The notes below the pieces were generated by a model, which had not been told where the DNA came from, ran no database searches, and saw only the letters and a program-made list of their open reading frames with translations. A DNA stretch of 64,000 nt from Rosellinia necatrix. Its lineage: Eukaryota > Ascomycota > Sordariomycetes > Xylariales > Xylariaceae. Position numbers and translations under genes: made by a program. Positions 22,082 through 34,267 of the stretch are shown in pieces; within the stretch, counting starts at the first letter, position 1; each line of letters starts with the position of its first letter. The stretch spans positions 3,968,001-4,032,000 of the forward strand of contig JAGYVD010000006.1 of assembly GCA_021209875.1 (NCBI GenBank). Reading direction: 5' to 3'.

Positions 22082-22342
22082 ATATGGGGGCGTAAGATTT
22101 GGAGGCGTCTTCCTTAGGTTCTGATCCTTGTGAGATAAGCACATTATGGCGTGATTAAACTAGCCTGACTGTTATAATTGGGGCGGGATATTGGTGGGAA
22201 AGGATCAATATATACACGGGGTGCATAATTTGTAAATATGAAAGAAGACTGCCTGGGTGTGGACATGAGAGCCCTCATACAGGTCACAACTTGCCCTTTT
22301 CGCGGATTTGTGTATATGCATAGTGCCATCCCTCAGTTTTCA

Positions 22343-23482
22343 CTATGTAAGGCGGGTTAGTATTAAATGATCTGGAGTGATAGCGTGATAAAAGCGGTAT
22401 CGACCTCTAGGCGCTAGGCAAAAAAACGAGCCCGGGAACATGGAGTGAGAAACGTGATAATCGCCGGGGACACTTACTATCCTCCCGTACTTTATAATTA
22501 TCCTCCGCAATCCTCAGCACATCCATATCCGCGTCGACGACGGACATGCCCTCGGCGCGGCCTCGGCGCCCCAGCGCGCCGAGGTGCGGGAGGCCGACCT
22601 GACTCAGGCCGGCGAAGTTGGTGTGCTCGCCCCTGGCGGGCGGGCCGCCGGCGTTGACGAAGACGACGGCGCAGGTGTTCTCGAAGGCGCGGGCGACGAC
22701 GGTGCTGTTGAGAAACGTGGCCTCGCCGTCCGGGTTGAGGGCGTAGCCCTCGTCGGTGACGTCGCGCATGGTCCAGAAGGCGGGCACGCAGACGAGGCGG
22801 GCGCCGTCCGCGACGAGCGCCCGGAAGGCCTCCGGAAAGGCCAGGTCCCAGCAGATCAGCAGGCCGACGCGGCCGAGGGGCGTGTCGAAGGCGGCGTGCG
22901 GCTCGTGCGCCGACGACACGAGGTGGTGGCGCTCCGGGTGCCACAGGTTCTTCTTCTGGTAGCGCCCGGCGATCGTCCCGTCTGACGAGATGAAGTAGGC
23001 CACGTTCTGTAGCGACTCGCCTTCCGTCTCGATCATCGTGCCGGGGACGATGCAGATGCTCAGCTCCTTTGCCAGGTCCTGGTACTTCCGCAGGTAGACG
23101 GGATAGTCCGCACATGAGCCCCTAAACCCCGCCTCTTCGGGCGCCCATGACGTGAGATGGTACTCGGGCAATACGGCTAGATGGCATCCTTGAGCGGTCG
23201 CATCGCGGATATAGGATGCCGCCTTCTCGAAATTCCGGGCCGGCGACAGCGGCTACCATACAATGTAAGTAGGCATTTCATGGGTATAGGACTATGATAT
23301 ATGATATATCGAGGATCTATAGGTAGTTCGCGAGATCTCAGCCCGAGTCCTGGAACGCCCGCACGGGCCTCGGCCAATGCTGAAGGCACTATGATTGATC
23401 TGAGTCCTCAAATGCGGGGGAGACGGTAGACACTCACTTCAGGATGGAGTTGAACCAAAGCAATCTTATAAATGGGAGCCAT
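22343..23482 (-). CDS. Carbon-nitrogen hydrolase (nitrilase superfamily)
   Basis: Exon 1 (23482-23438) codes MAPIYKIALVQLHPE; a 185-nt intron (GTGAGT...GGTAG) leads to PLSPARNFEKAA and the body of the enzyme. The nitrilase triad is complete: Glu45 in LAVLPEYHLTSW, Lys115 in YQKKNLW and Cys149 in LLICWDLAFPEAFR. The enzyme should cleave a C-N bond of a nitrile, amide or N-carbamoyl compound in the cytosol; the substrate is not predictable. The 3' end is ambiguous. Reading straight on gives a stop at 22407, while a consensus GTAAGT...GCCTAG intron (22477-22414) gives a third exon ending at 22343. Both models happen to be 296 aa, and I favour the spliced one because of its strong pyrimidine tract. 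Confidence 0.85.
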
Positions 23483-25892
23483 TTTCCGATGTGACCGGGG
23501 TGCTGTTCGGACCTTTTATCAATGACCCTGCGAGGGTGTGATGAGAAGAGAAGTACCCACACCCTGGACATATATGTCACTAAGCAGAATATCATTGTAT
23601 CGGTGATTATCTTTTGCCTTGTCGATTCGATTCTCACCTCGGGATAAACTCTTCCAACCAATACACAATTTTGGAACCAATGCTGGTGTAATTAACCGGA
23701 AATGTTCTTGCTAGGGATAGTCGATAATTACTTGTACGTATTCTATTCTTGATTCGCGGGGCTATTCCTTGTCCCATCCCGACATCGTTTACTTGTAGTT
23801 GCCCGGTGTATCGATTATCAATCTGTCACCCGGTCCCCCCTGTCGGGATGAAAACGCGGGTTGGGCTCTGGTTGAATCTTACTTTTACGAGGCGTCAGTT
23901 TGGGATACTCTGCCCCATCCCGCGAAGATGTTCGTTTTCGCTATTCCTCGTGGTCTACATCCAAATACCTAGGTAGTCAGAGTGTTTGTCAGGCTCTAAG
24001 ATTTGTTTGTAAATGCAGGTTCCTCGGCAGTGAGGCGGCAAACCTCTCCGATACCCAGGAACCACCGTCTAGAATAGAGTCCTTCGCGTGTGCATGCGGC
24101 CGTCAGTTGACTAAGGGGACGAGCAAGTTGGAATACCAACCCCGGCTAGCCAAGGACGGCTGACTCTGCCCGATTTTATCACCGTCAACATGATATTTAC
24201 CTGGTATGGCTATAGCGCGTGCATCTAAATGCGCCAATTTGCTATCCAGCGGGGGTGGAATATGCATCATAACTCGCTGAAGCGGTGAGTTGACGGCGGC
24301 AGTTGCCATGTTGTATTCTTGAGCCCGTCGGTGTACTAATAGAAGCCAGGCGAGCTTGAACGAGGTGACGGGGGCGCGCTGTTCTGTGCGGTGTCGATGT
24401 ATGGCATCGTCTTGAATCCCTGCGTGGCCGACAATATTTAGAGCCGGTCCACCATCTCCAGGGGCCCCGGCGCCCACAGGGAGAATTCCCCTCTCTGGCT
24501 AGGATCGTCCGGTTCGACCGCGGTAACGCCCTCAACCTACAATTTTCGGGTCCGTTTGATGCATTGGCACCGTTCCTAACCCTACGTCTTCGATGCTGGT
24601 CGTACGTGTGCGCAGCTGGCCATTTCGACCTGCCCCGCCGTGGACACGGCAGTTTAGAGGGAGGAATGGCCAGAAGGGTAGTCCACCCCCCCGGCGCCCC
24701 CGACGAAGAATTGCCCTTGTTATGTTGTATGATTTACATGTTTCCTTCGGCGCCTGATTTAATCCCTGGGGCGCAGTGGCACCCCGAGGCATGTTTCGTT
24801 CGTCGCGGGGAGCTATAAGGCAGGATTGTCGGTCGAGGTTGGGGCCATGGCCTTCCCTCGCGCACAGGATAGAAACATGGGCTGGCTTCGTTGGGAGGGT
24901 AGTGTGCTGCCTATGAGGCAGCGTCTAGTTGGTACTCATGGCCATAACATCGAGACTGGCGTAGGTAATCGTATTTTTCTGTGACGTTTAGTTAAGATTA
25001 TTGTTTACCTGGGAGGTGTAGATAGTTACCCCATGACCGACTCATGAGCCGGAACCGGGATTGGTCTTGCGTTTTTGACGTGGCTGTGCGACTTAGTTAT
25101 AGGGCTGCACCGCCACTGGGCACCTGGGTTGACCTGCTTACTTGTAGGTAGAGCCTTCTACCTACCTCTTGTCAGGCGCAAGTTAAGCTTCCTTGCACAT
25201 TCAAATTAGGAGGTGGATGTCACTTCCCATTCTTATATTCCCACATGTCGATCCCAACCGCTCCTTTCCATTGTTTCTAAAAAGCCCTTATAGTTCAAGG
25301 GGTTTTATTGTCCCACAAACAAAGAGACGCAATGTCATCCCAGGCGGTTAAGCAGTGACCCGTTAGGTAGTGACACCTCCTGATGATCTCGTTATGAGAT
25401 GCGGACTTATACCATTTGTTTCGGCTCCTAAGCCCACCAATGGAGAACTGTACCAGTCCTCGTCTAGCTCAGTACGCGGTGAATCTATGGCAAATCAACA
25501 ATTGAGAACTTTTCATACATCGACATAAGTAAAGGCTGGCGAGATACTGGGTAGATTATACCTCAAGACCTTATAGCATTGTACATGCCTCGAATAAATT
25601 GGACCCAAATTGTTCTTGCTCGTTTATAAGTAGGTTTACAACGGCCACCCGGGGTTTCCTCCTGCTGGGGTAGAGTGCGAATAGCAGCGACATGGCACCT
25701 GCGATCTAGAAAGGGGCGGAAGGCGTACCGGTGTTCCCCTGGGTAGCTTATATCTCGTATCTCGTGTGGCCTCCTGTCACCATAACGTAGAGATGAAAAC
25801 ACCAACATCCCAACCTTTCTGGAGTAATATCGCCTATTGCCCATTTTACCACCCACTCATATTGAATTCACTACCCAGGCAATCATAACGCA
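23483..25892. other. 2.4-kb region without a recognised gene
   Basis: Several open frames of 80-125 codons exist here (for example 24103-24477 minus) but none shows a family motif, signal peptide or plausible splice partners. I see no repeat array either. Confidence 0.5.
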
Positions 25893-26752
25893 ATGACAGA
25901 CCTAACGACAGTGTTTACCCCTGCACCTTGGTGCTTTGATCGATTCGCCGTCTTCGTCGATGACCAGGCGCCGGGGACGAGCATCATTCCACCCAGCAGC
26001 GGATGGGTAGATCCATCCTTTATCAAATGCATACCCACTGAATACTCAACCCCCTATCCTACCTTCAGCCCCGGTGTGTGCCCATCCCATATGCCCGTCG
26101 TCAAGCATACCTTCGGAAACTATGACGGCAAGATGATCTGGACGGGAACATGCTGTCAAAGGTATTGCCTGTGTATCATACTGGCCGTGGAGAATGCATA
26201 ATTAATGGTGGCGATAGCGGATTCACCCCTATGTCGATGGACTCCAAGTACATGTGCACGTCAGCCATCACGGCCCCCATGGCTTTCCTGCTTGATCCCA
26301 ACATCTCCACGACAGACGTATGGACGACGCTACCACCTGAGCTCTGGATTGAGCACGACCAGGTGACGGTGCAATGGGAGCCGAGCGACCTGGACCGTTT
26401 CCCGGTTGGCGTAGCCTCCCAATACGCCCTGATGATGGGCGTCACTGCGCCACCATCAGTCGGCGACGTGCCAACTAAAACGGGCGACGTTGTGACGCTA
26501 TCCACGGTGGTGGAAAAATTATCCTCAACGTCGGCTATATGGCCAACGCCAACAAGGTCCACGTCGACAATTACATCATCAACGACAACAACGTCTCGCA
26601 CGTCGATAACGACAACGTCCGAATCCCGGACTTCAGCTTCGGAAAGTCAACCGCAGAGCACGCCCACGAGCGATAGTGCCCCGCTGGGTTTCGGCGGCTC
26701 TATTTGCTTGCTTTTCGTCACGGTTTTCGTTTTCATGGGTTTGGTGGCATAG
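25893..26752 (+). CDS. Cys-rich, Ser/Thr-rich cell-surface protein with C-terminal membrane anchor
   Basis: Two exons (25893-26161 and 26218-26752) join across a 56-nt GTATTG...GATAG intron to give 267 aa with TGTCCQ-SGFTPM at the junction. The N-terminal part MTDLTTVFTPAPWC and Cys-containing ectodomain (CIPTEY, PGVCPS, GTCCQSGF, YMCTSAI) recall a group of ascomycete surface proteins that start LTTVFTPP and have a short C-rich head. A Ser/Thr-rich stalk (about 205-240) leads to a single hydrophobic C-terminal segment ICLLFVTVFVFMGLVA, suggesting membrane or GPI-like attachment. No N-terminal signal peptide is obvious in this model, so an upstream exon may be missing. Function unknown. Confidence 0.65.
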
Positions 26753-27386
26753 GGCCCTCTTCTGGCGCCTGTACTGTACTCTAACCTCGGCTGTGTTATT
26801 CTTCGTAGCAAGTATCCACGTTAGCGTTGATGTTTCCATGGCCGAATTGCCGCCAGCATGGCAGTTCATGCCGCAGTCATCGGCGGCGGATGGAGAGTTG
26901 GTCAAGGGGCGGGCGAGTCTACCAACTGTAATAGCCCGAGGCAACTACCTAGGTAGGCTTGGCGAGGAACTGCCATGAGCGAGATTATATGAAAGTCTTT
27001 CGTAAGAGATTCTAGATTCCATTCTTGGCTAGGAGTGCTATAGGGCATGGTGCATGTCCGACCCCACCATTCCGGATGGCCATGGTTCGTCTTGTTTGCA
27101 TTCCATGACCCGACGACGCTCCCCGGCCTCGGGCGACGTTTTCCCTCAGCGATGCGGCACATGATGGCGGGGTGCATGTCTACTAAAATGGCGCTGCGAC
27201 ATTGTCCCCGCGGCGTCAACATTCGAGATTCGGTAGATGATGCCATATCCGAGTTCGTGATGAGCCGTGTATGCGGCAATCGCCAGATGAATCGGACCTT
27301 TTCACGAAGGGGCATCCATTAGGGCCGTACGGCAGGGGACGCGATGCTACGGTAGATCTGCAGTAACACGACGGGCTGGGGCCGGA

Positions 27387-27437
27387 TGCTTTCCTGTTGC
27401 TTTCCTGTTGCTTTCCTGCTGCTTTCCTGCTGCTTTA
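27387..27437 (+). repeat. 11-bp tandem repeat TGCTTTCCTGY, 4+ units
   Basis: Four consecutive units (two ending T, two ending C) and a partial fifth. It is a simple minisatellite with no evident role. Confidence 0.85.
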
Positions 27438-27801
27438 CGATGTGAGAACAAAAACAACGCATTTCGACTCGCTCTTGAACATAGGCGAAGGTATCACCAG
27501 AAGGGATGACCCCATAACACCCCGCAACAGGCTGCTGGCTAGTGCATCCGGCGGCTGGCAATTCGCCCCCTTGTTAGTGTGCCATGCAAGGCACCCTCCA
27601 CCCTCTCCAGTCTTGGCCCCTCAACGTCAGAGGTGGCATTGCGTCATGTCTGTCGCTGGGAAAGCAACGACGAGCCCCTTGCCCAAATTGTGGAAGGTTT
27701 GGCCCTTTTTCTGAGACGTACCTGCTCCGGGCAGGCACACATGCGGGCACGGGATGTACAACAGGTAATCGCACAGGGCGGGTGCGTACTAAGTAGATCG
27801 G

Positions 27802-27905
27802 TAGGTACGTGTCGTTACATACCCAAGTACCTACCTACCTACTTACATACATACCTGGTAGGTAAGTACCAGGTATACGGAGAGTGTGAACGACCTACCT
27901 AGGTA
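27802..27905. repeat. ACCTACCT/TAGGTA low-complexity tract
   Basis: GTACCTACCTACCTACTTACATACATACC followed by inverse TAGGTAAGTACC elements, about 200 bp upstream of the GH3 gene start. Confidence 0.7.
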
Positions 27906-28085
27906 CTATAGATTAGCAACCGCATATATGGCGGGTGCAGAAGGTATGGCGAGTGACGAGGGCGGGCGGGTCTTGCCGCTATATAACTTGGACAGGCCGC
28001 CGTCGTTGGGGTTGGCCGTCTTATCACACCCTCCCGGAGAAGAGCAGCAGCCCTGACGAGACGCGCCGCCTCGCCTTTCCTCGAC

Positions 28086-30931
28086 ATGCTTTTCACCACG
28101 CTCTCCTTGGTCGCTAGCCTGGCCCTGCCGGCGCATGCGCAGGGCGTCATCACGGACGACACTGTCTTCTACGGCGAATCGCCCCCGGTTTATCCCTCGC
28201 GTTCGTCGCCCTCCCCAGTCCGCCGGCAGCGTACTGCGTGGTACCAAATGACTCCTTTTCACTGACTGGCTGTGATATAGCACAAGGAACGGGTACGGGC
28301 GGATGGTCCGATGCCTACGCGCAGGCCAAGGCTCTCGTGGCGCAATTGAGCCTTGCGGAAAAGGTGCGTGTAGCATGGATGGATGGGCCATGGTAGTCCC
28401 TACCTAGCTAGCTTACTGACGTGAGCTCTGGCTGTAGGTGAGCCTCACGGGTGGCGTCACCGCCGATAGCTCTTGTTCCGGCATCGTGCCTCCCATCTCA
28501 CGAGTCAACTTCCCGGGTCTGTGCCTTAGCGATGCCGGAAACGGCGTCAGAACCACCAATTTCGTGTCCAGCTGGACATCTGGCATCTCGGTTGGTGCTA
28601 GGTTGGTTTCCTGTTGGCCTACTTTGATAATACTCTCCTCACACACCGTAATAGCTGGAACCGAGATCTCGCTCATAAGAGGGCGGTCGAAAGTAGGTCA
28701 CATCCAACGACAGATAGCACTCTGGGTGCGTCGAATCTCCGCTAACCGTTGCCAGTGGGCCTTGAATTCCGGGCGAAAGGGGTCAACGTCGCCCTGGGTC
28801 CTGTCGTGGGACCCGTGGGACGAATTGCTTCCGGCGGACGCAACTGGGAAGGTAAGTTGAGCATTACATTCCGACGACCAACGGATGTTGACGGTTCGTA
28901 GGTTTCTCTAACGACCCATACTTGTGTGGCGCATTGGCATTCGAAACGGTAGAGGGAACTCAATCTACCGGGGTTATAACCAGCACCAAGGTACCTACTA
29001 CTTTATTCTCTCACGGCGACCTCAGCGACTGATGGTGACTTCAGCACTTTATTGCCAATGAGCAGGAGAAGAACAGGAACCCCGGGGGCAACGTGGCTTC
29101 TGTGTCATCTAACATCGACGACAAGACTATGCATGAACTTTATCTTTGGTTCGTATAACATGGTCCTTCATGGAACGTGCGTCTCATCGTTAATTTTCTT
29201 GCAGGCCATTCCAAGATGCCGTCAAAGCAGGCACGGGCAATATCATGTGTTCGTACAATCGAGTGAACAACTCGCACGGCTGTGCCAATAGCAAGACACA
29301 AAATGGTCTATTGAAAACAGAGCTCGGGTTCCAGGTGAGCCATGTCGCACTATATTACTAATAATCAGCTTGCTTATGATGTAAAAGGGGTTCGTCGTCA
29401 CGGACTGGGGCGCGCAGCATGCCGGCGTTGCGACAGCATTGGCAGGGTTAGACATGGTGATGCCTAGCGGATCCGATTTCTGGGGAAACAGCTTGCTTAC
29501 GGCCGTGAATAACGGATCTGTCCCGGAGTCTAGATTGGATGACATGGCAACGAGGTAAGATGACAACACGCCAAAACCTGTGTGAATAACTGGGCTAACT
29601 TTTGTAGAATCCTTGCGACGTGGTACAAGATGAAGCAAGAAGAGGGTTTCCCGGCTCTAGGTATCGGAATGCCGGCTGATCTGACGAAGCCACACCAAAA
29701 AATCATCGCGAAATCGTCGACAAGCAAGGAAGTACTCTTACAGAGTGCTATCGAGAGCCATGTCCTTCTCAAGAACGAGAATGGCGCCCTCCCTCTCAAA
29801 TCCCCCTCCCTCATTTCCCTTTTTGGTTATTCTGCCAAGTCCTTCGATGCCTACACGCCAGGGTCAACGGGATGGAACGGTGGTTCCCAGCCCATCAGTA
29901 CTGACCGAAGTTTGCAAATCGCCCCAAATGGGTTGATGCTATCAGGAGGTGGTTCTGGGGGTAATCAGCCCGCGTATGTGAGCTCGCCGTTTGATGCCCT
30001 TAGCCAACGGGCCTACGACGACGGCACGAGTCTGTGGTGGGACTTCCATAGCGGCAACCCTCACGTTGACTACAATTCCGACGCCTGTATCGTCGTCGGC
30101 AACGCTTTCGCTACAGAAGGGCGGGATCGGCCCGGGTTGCATGACGACTTTACCGACGCCCTTATCGACAACGTTGCGTCGAAGTGTAAAAATACGATTG
30201 TCGTATTCCATAACGCTGGTGTGCGTCTTGTTGACCAATTCATCGATCACCCCAACGTCACGGCTCTGATCTTTGCACACCTCCCAGGACAAGACGCAGG
30301 CCGCGCCTTGGTATCGATACTCTACGGCGACGTTAACCCGTCGGGTAAGCTGCCATACTCGGTCCCTCGCAACGAATCGGATTTCGGGCCTCTGCGGAAC
30401 GTCTCGCTCCCCGAAGGTATTTACGCAAGGTTCCCGCAGTCTGATTTCAGCGAGGGTGTGTACATCGATTATCGCGGTTTCGATGCTAAGAACATCACGC
30501 CGCGGTACGAGTTCGGCTTCGGCCTGAGCTACACCACATTCGGGTATTCGAATCTAGTGGTGACTTTGGCGGACGGTGGGGATTTCTCGTCGTACCCTTC
30601 AAAGCCGATCATTGAAGGCGGACATGAAGATCTTTGGGATCACCTCGTTAGGGTCACCGCGGATGTGACCAACGAGGGATCGGTAACAGGCGCGGAAGTG
30701 GCGCAGCTCTATGTTGGTATCCCTAATGGGCCTGTGCAGCAGCTCCGTGGGTTCGCCAAACCACTGCTCCAGCCCGGAGAGTCCGCTACCGTTACCTTTG
30801 ACCTGACGAGACGAGATTTGAGTACGTGGGATGTTGTTGCTCAGAATTGGCTGCTGCAAGAAGGAGATTATCAAATTTATGTCGGTCCCAGCAGCCGAAC
30901 GTTGCCCCTGGCGGCCGCTTTGGAGATTTAG
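28086..30931 (+). CDS. GH3 beta-glucosidase, secreted
   Basis: Ten exons can be joined in frame: 28086-28200, 28281-28363, 28438-28601, 28655-28692, 28756-28851, 28902-28990, 29045-29148, 29205-29334, 29388-29554 and 29608-30931. They give 769 aa. The N-terminus [19 protein letters not shown] is a signal peptide. The order of GH3 landmarks is complete: [72 protein letters not shown] and [12 protein letters not shown] with the catalytic nucleophile at about Asp279. The glycine-rich second domain and a C-terminal fibronectin-III-like domain ([20 protein letters not shown]) follow. The enzyme releases glucose from the non-reducing end of beta-glucosides such as cellobiose, outside the cell. Nine introns, all short, is many for this family. 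GH131-CBM1 at 56 kb may act on related substrates. Confidence 0.93.
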
Positions 30932-31207
30932 ATCTGATTACGCTCGTCGTTGGGATTCGGGTTCATCAAAACACATAGATCATGTAATAGGGTTGATGAA
31001 CCCCCAACCCTCGTCATGTTTGGTCGGCTTCTTGGGGATGGTACAGCATGGGTGGACACCAGATCATGTGAATTACATCATCTAGGCAGACAAATTGGTG
31101 GAAGAGCATCTGCAAATCATGTGTTACGAGCGCAGATGGGGTTAATAATAAATGAAATTTATGGCCATTACGCATTATAACCGGATAACTATCGTGCGAA
31201 TGTCTCT

Positions 31208-32233
31208 TCACCACTTCTCGACATAGGGTCGAATATCGACCTCCCAGGTGAAGCCCGAGCGGTGTTGGGTATGCAAGCTCCAATAGGTTTCGGCAATCTG
31301 GACAACGAACATCAGCAAATGCCAGATTATACCATGGGCAATGGAAACGGGAAAATCTGACCGAGTCGGCGCTGATCTTGCCGTCGGGGGCGCCGCCGTT
31401 GACACCGGTGTAGGCCTCGGTGCGGGGGCCGGTGATGACGCCGTCGATGACGGCGTGGGCGACGTGGACGCCCTTGGGGCCGTACTCGCGCGCGATGGAC
31501 TGCGCCAGGGCCCGCTTGGCCCACTTGCCGGCCGCGAAGGTCGCGAAGCGCGCCGACCCCTTGACGGACGCGGTCGCGCCCGTCACGAGGAGGGAGGGCG
31601 GGTGCGGCGACGTGGGCACCGACGCCTCGAGGAGCGGGAGCGTCTTCTGGGCGAAGTTGAAGAAGCCTCGGCTGTGGGGGGTTTTTTTTTTTTTTCACGT
31701 GTCAGTAGGGGGAACATGAGAAAATAGCAACAGTGAGGAGAGGGAGGAGAAGGAGGAGGAGGAGGAGGGAATGCGCTTACATGTTCACATCAATGCTGGC
31801 CTCGAGGACCTGCGGGTCGACCTCGACGAACGGCTTCGGCTGCAGGCCGCCCGAGGCGTTGTAGATGGCCGCGGCGAGCTGGTGGCCGGGGAGCTCCTCC
31901 GCGATGGCGGCGAAGGCGGCGTCGAGCGAGGCCCGGTCGCCGGCGTCCGCGACCACGCCGACCGCCCTGCCGCCGGCCGCGTTGATCGCCCTCACCGTGC
32001 CCTCGTACGTCGCGGCCGTCCGCGCGAGCAGGACCACCGGGTATGTCTTGGCGAAGCGGGAGGCTACGGCACCTCCTGTTTGTTTTTGGGGGAGGGAGAG
32101 GAAGCCCCCCAACCCCGGATGCATTAGCGGAAATAATAATAAGGGTCGTAAAATCGGCTTGAGGGGTTAGACGCTTACCGGTGCCGCCGCCGGCTCCGAT
32201 GATGACTGTGTAGAACTTGGATGTGGACGCCAT
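31208..32233 (-). CDS. Atypical short-chain dehydrogenase/reductase (Phe in place of catalytic Tyr)
   Basis: Four exons (32233-32179, 32075-31781, 31671-31362, 31297-31208) give 249 aa. The Rossmann loop is split by intron 1 (VIIGAGGGT-GGAVASRFAK). AAIYNASGG corresponds to the NNAG motif and SLLVTGATAS to the Ser region. The position of the catalytic YxxxK reads FAAGK, and the tail HTQHRSGFTWEVDIRPYVEKW matches a conserved fungal SDR subgroup. Because the Tyr is replaced by Phe, classical SDR chemistry is doubtful; the subgroup appears to carry this change generally, from memory. The intron before exon 3 contains a poly-A run (poly-T at 31681-31694 on the plus strand). Function unknown; it may bind NAD(P) without acting as a dehydrogenase. 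Confidence 0.85.
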
Positions 32234-33547
32234 GTTGGGTATGTGTGTATGATGTGTCTGTGTTAATGTATGTTTTCTTGTGGATTGTTTATTTATCCGT
32301 TCACCCGGTCAAGTCGTACTATTCTGGGAAATGTGCGATGGAGAAGCAATGGTGTAGATAAAATCAGGACATCATGACGATTTATATAGACGGTTGTCGG
32401 CAATAACTACCACAGTCGGGTCGAATCATGTAAATGAGCCAGCTCCCGCGCAGAACACCTTTGCCCAGTTGTCCCTCCCTCCTTGTCCGGGCGGTCGATT
32501 AGCGGACTTTAGGGAGGGCATTAATAATACAGCAGCTGCTGAGCAACCAGAACCAGGCCCAGCGATGACCCCGCAATGGCCACTGCCGGCTTCCACCACC
32601 ATCCCATCCCATCTCGCCTGCCCGCCCGCCAGGGAAGCAGACTGACCTAACGTTGCGACGCAATCACGACATTTGACGACGCGCAGCGCTTACCGACGTA
32701 ACCTCTGGGCGAGATTGGTAATCGCATTTTCGAACACTTTATACGTAGACCTCGTCACGCCTTCGTAGTAATGATTATCGGTCTAGATTTTTGCCATGCG
32801 CTCGGATCTGGTATATGTATCTGGTGATGATTCTTGATTGGTGGTGGCCCTTCCTTGTTGACAATTGTGATTACTGAACTCACGTTGACGACGCAATTGC
32901 TATGTGGTGCAGGAGGTTACATACCGCTTGGATGGTATCAGATGATGCCCCATTGCGATAAATTGACCCTTGCGAATTCATACCAGTATAGCTGACTTAT
33001 TCTTTCTCTCACTCACACACACACACACTCTCTCTCTCTCCTTTTGTCCTGCATCTGCGGAGACAGGCAAAGGATATATTTAAGTGTCATGCTATCCCTA
33101 GGAGAGAAACCAGAGCGTCTCGTTCAGCAACGTAAACGTCGCTGTATAAGCGCAACGGGACTTTGGCAAACAGGCCTGCCGTTGTCACGAATGAGCCGAG
33201 GGTATTGTGGCCATTTCGCCACCTCTTCCGAGTTGTGCGATTTCCGGTTGAATCCATGCACCGGCCGAGCTCACTGAACAAATTAGAATTACGCAGTCAA
33301 GGGCGATTGGGGTGGGACAGCATAGTCCCTGGTGAGGATTGAGTGGCTACGTAGATAGTATACATGAACTCAACGATAGTAGCGTAACGATGCACGATGT
33401 AGAGGGCTATTAAGTGTGTCGTATACTGATCCGATCTGTATATCTCTTATATAGTGTGTCTCTTATAGAATCGTACCGGTAAGCCAGGGCCAGCCACACA
33501 GGCGAAACCCAGCATCTCCGTGACGGCAGGATATATACCCCTCCCCC
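32234..33547. other. Intergenic region, nothing recognised
   Basis: Contains a CA/CT microsatellite at about 33008-33041. No protein or RNA gene is supported. Confidence 0.5.
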
Positions 33548-34267
33548 TCATTCTACGGTGAGCAGCTGCTCGAAGAAACCGCCGATCTGTCTCTCGCGGT
33601 CGACGAGGTGAATCTCCAGGATCCAATGGCGCGGGCGGCCGTCCTTGCCCAGGGAGCGCATGCGCTCGCCGTTCCCCTCGGTGATGTACAGGGTCTTCTT
33701 GTCGTTGGGGATGCGCTCGTGCGGGAAGGAGCCGATGAGGTGGCCGGCGATGGCGCCGCCGAACTCCCAGCCGGCGTCGGCGGCGGCGCGGCGGGCGGCG
33801 GCGTAGAGCTGCTCGCCGGTGACGTCCGGGTCGGCGTCGAAGCGGGCCTTGACACGGCGCCAGACGGGCTCGAGGGCGTCGCGCAGGCGGACCTTGGCCG
33901 GGTCGCGGCCGAGGACGTAGGTGCGGCCGAAGTCGGCCTCCCAGGCCTCGAAGACGGGGCCCAGGTCGACGAAGAGGATGTCGTCGGCGGCGAGGACCCG
34001 GTCGGCCGGGTTCTCCGCGTACGGCTGCAGCGTGTTCGGCCCGCTGCGCACCACGCGCTTGTGCCAGTGCGTCCGCACCCCGTGCCGCCGCTGCCCCAGC
34101 TCGTGGATCTCCCGGCTCAGCGCCGCCTCGCTCACCCCCGGCCGGACCAGCGTCCGCGCGATCTCGTCGAACAGCTGCAGCGCCTTGTCCTGCGCGTCCT
34201 TGAGCGACGCCGCGCGCTGCTGTAACTGTTGCTGCTGCTCCTCTTCCGTCCCCGTGACGTCTGCCAT
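33548..34267 (-). CDS. M24-family metallopeptidase-like protein (aminopeptidase P/creatinase fold), short form
   Basis: Single exon, 239 aa, starting MADVTGTEEE with a Gln-rich N-terminus. All five metal ligands of the pita-bread fold can be placed: Asp101 and Asp112 (FVDLGPVFEAWEADFGRT), His176 (IAGHLIGSFPHE), Glu218 (WILEIHLVD) and Glu233 (GGFFEQLL). It consists of the catalytic fold only, lacking the N-terminal domain of full-length aminopeptidase P. Such stand-alone fungal and bacterial M24 proteins are annotated as Xaa-Pro peptidase-like; the substrate is unknown. An upstream in-frame extension to 34336 exists but starts with TTG. Strongly GC-rich coding sequence. Confidence 0.85.
   Translation of the reverse strand: MADVTGTEEEQQQQLQQRAASLKDAQDKALQLFDEIARTLVRPGVSEAALSREIHELGQRRHGVRTHWHKRVVRSGPNTLQPYAENPADRVLAADDILFVDLGPVFEAWEADFGRTYVLGRDPAKVRLRDALEPVWRRVKARFDADPDVTGEQLYAAARRAAADAGWEFGGAIAGHLIGSFPHERIPNDKKTLYITEGNGERMRSLGKDGRPRHWILEIHLVDRERQIGGFFEQLLTVE

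Larger units (their letters stand above)
26753..28085. other. Intergenic region with short tandem repeats
   Basis: Contains an 11-bp array (27387-27437) and ACCTACCT/TAGGTAGG tracts (27800-27905) next to the beta-glucosidase promoter. No gene supported. Confidence 0.55.

Noticed and set aside
24103..24818. Several overlapping open frames of 80-124 codons
   Set aside because: They occur on both strands with random-looking composition; no motif, signal peptide or splice consistency.
33608..34225. 205-codon plus-strand frame opposite the M24 gene
   Set aside because: Antisense shadow of a GC-rich exon; the M24 frame has all catalytic residues in order.
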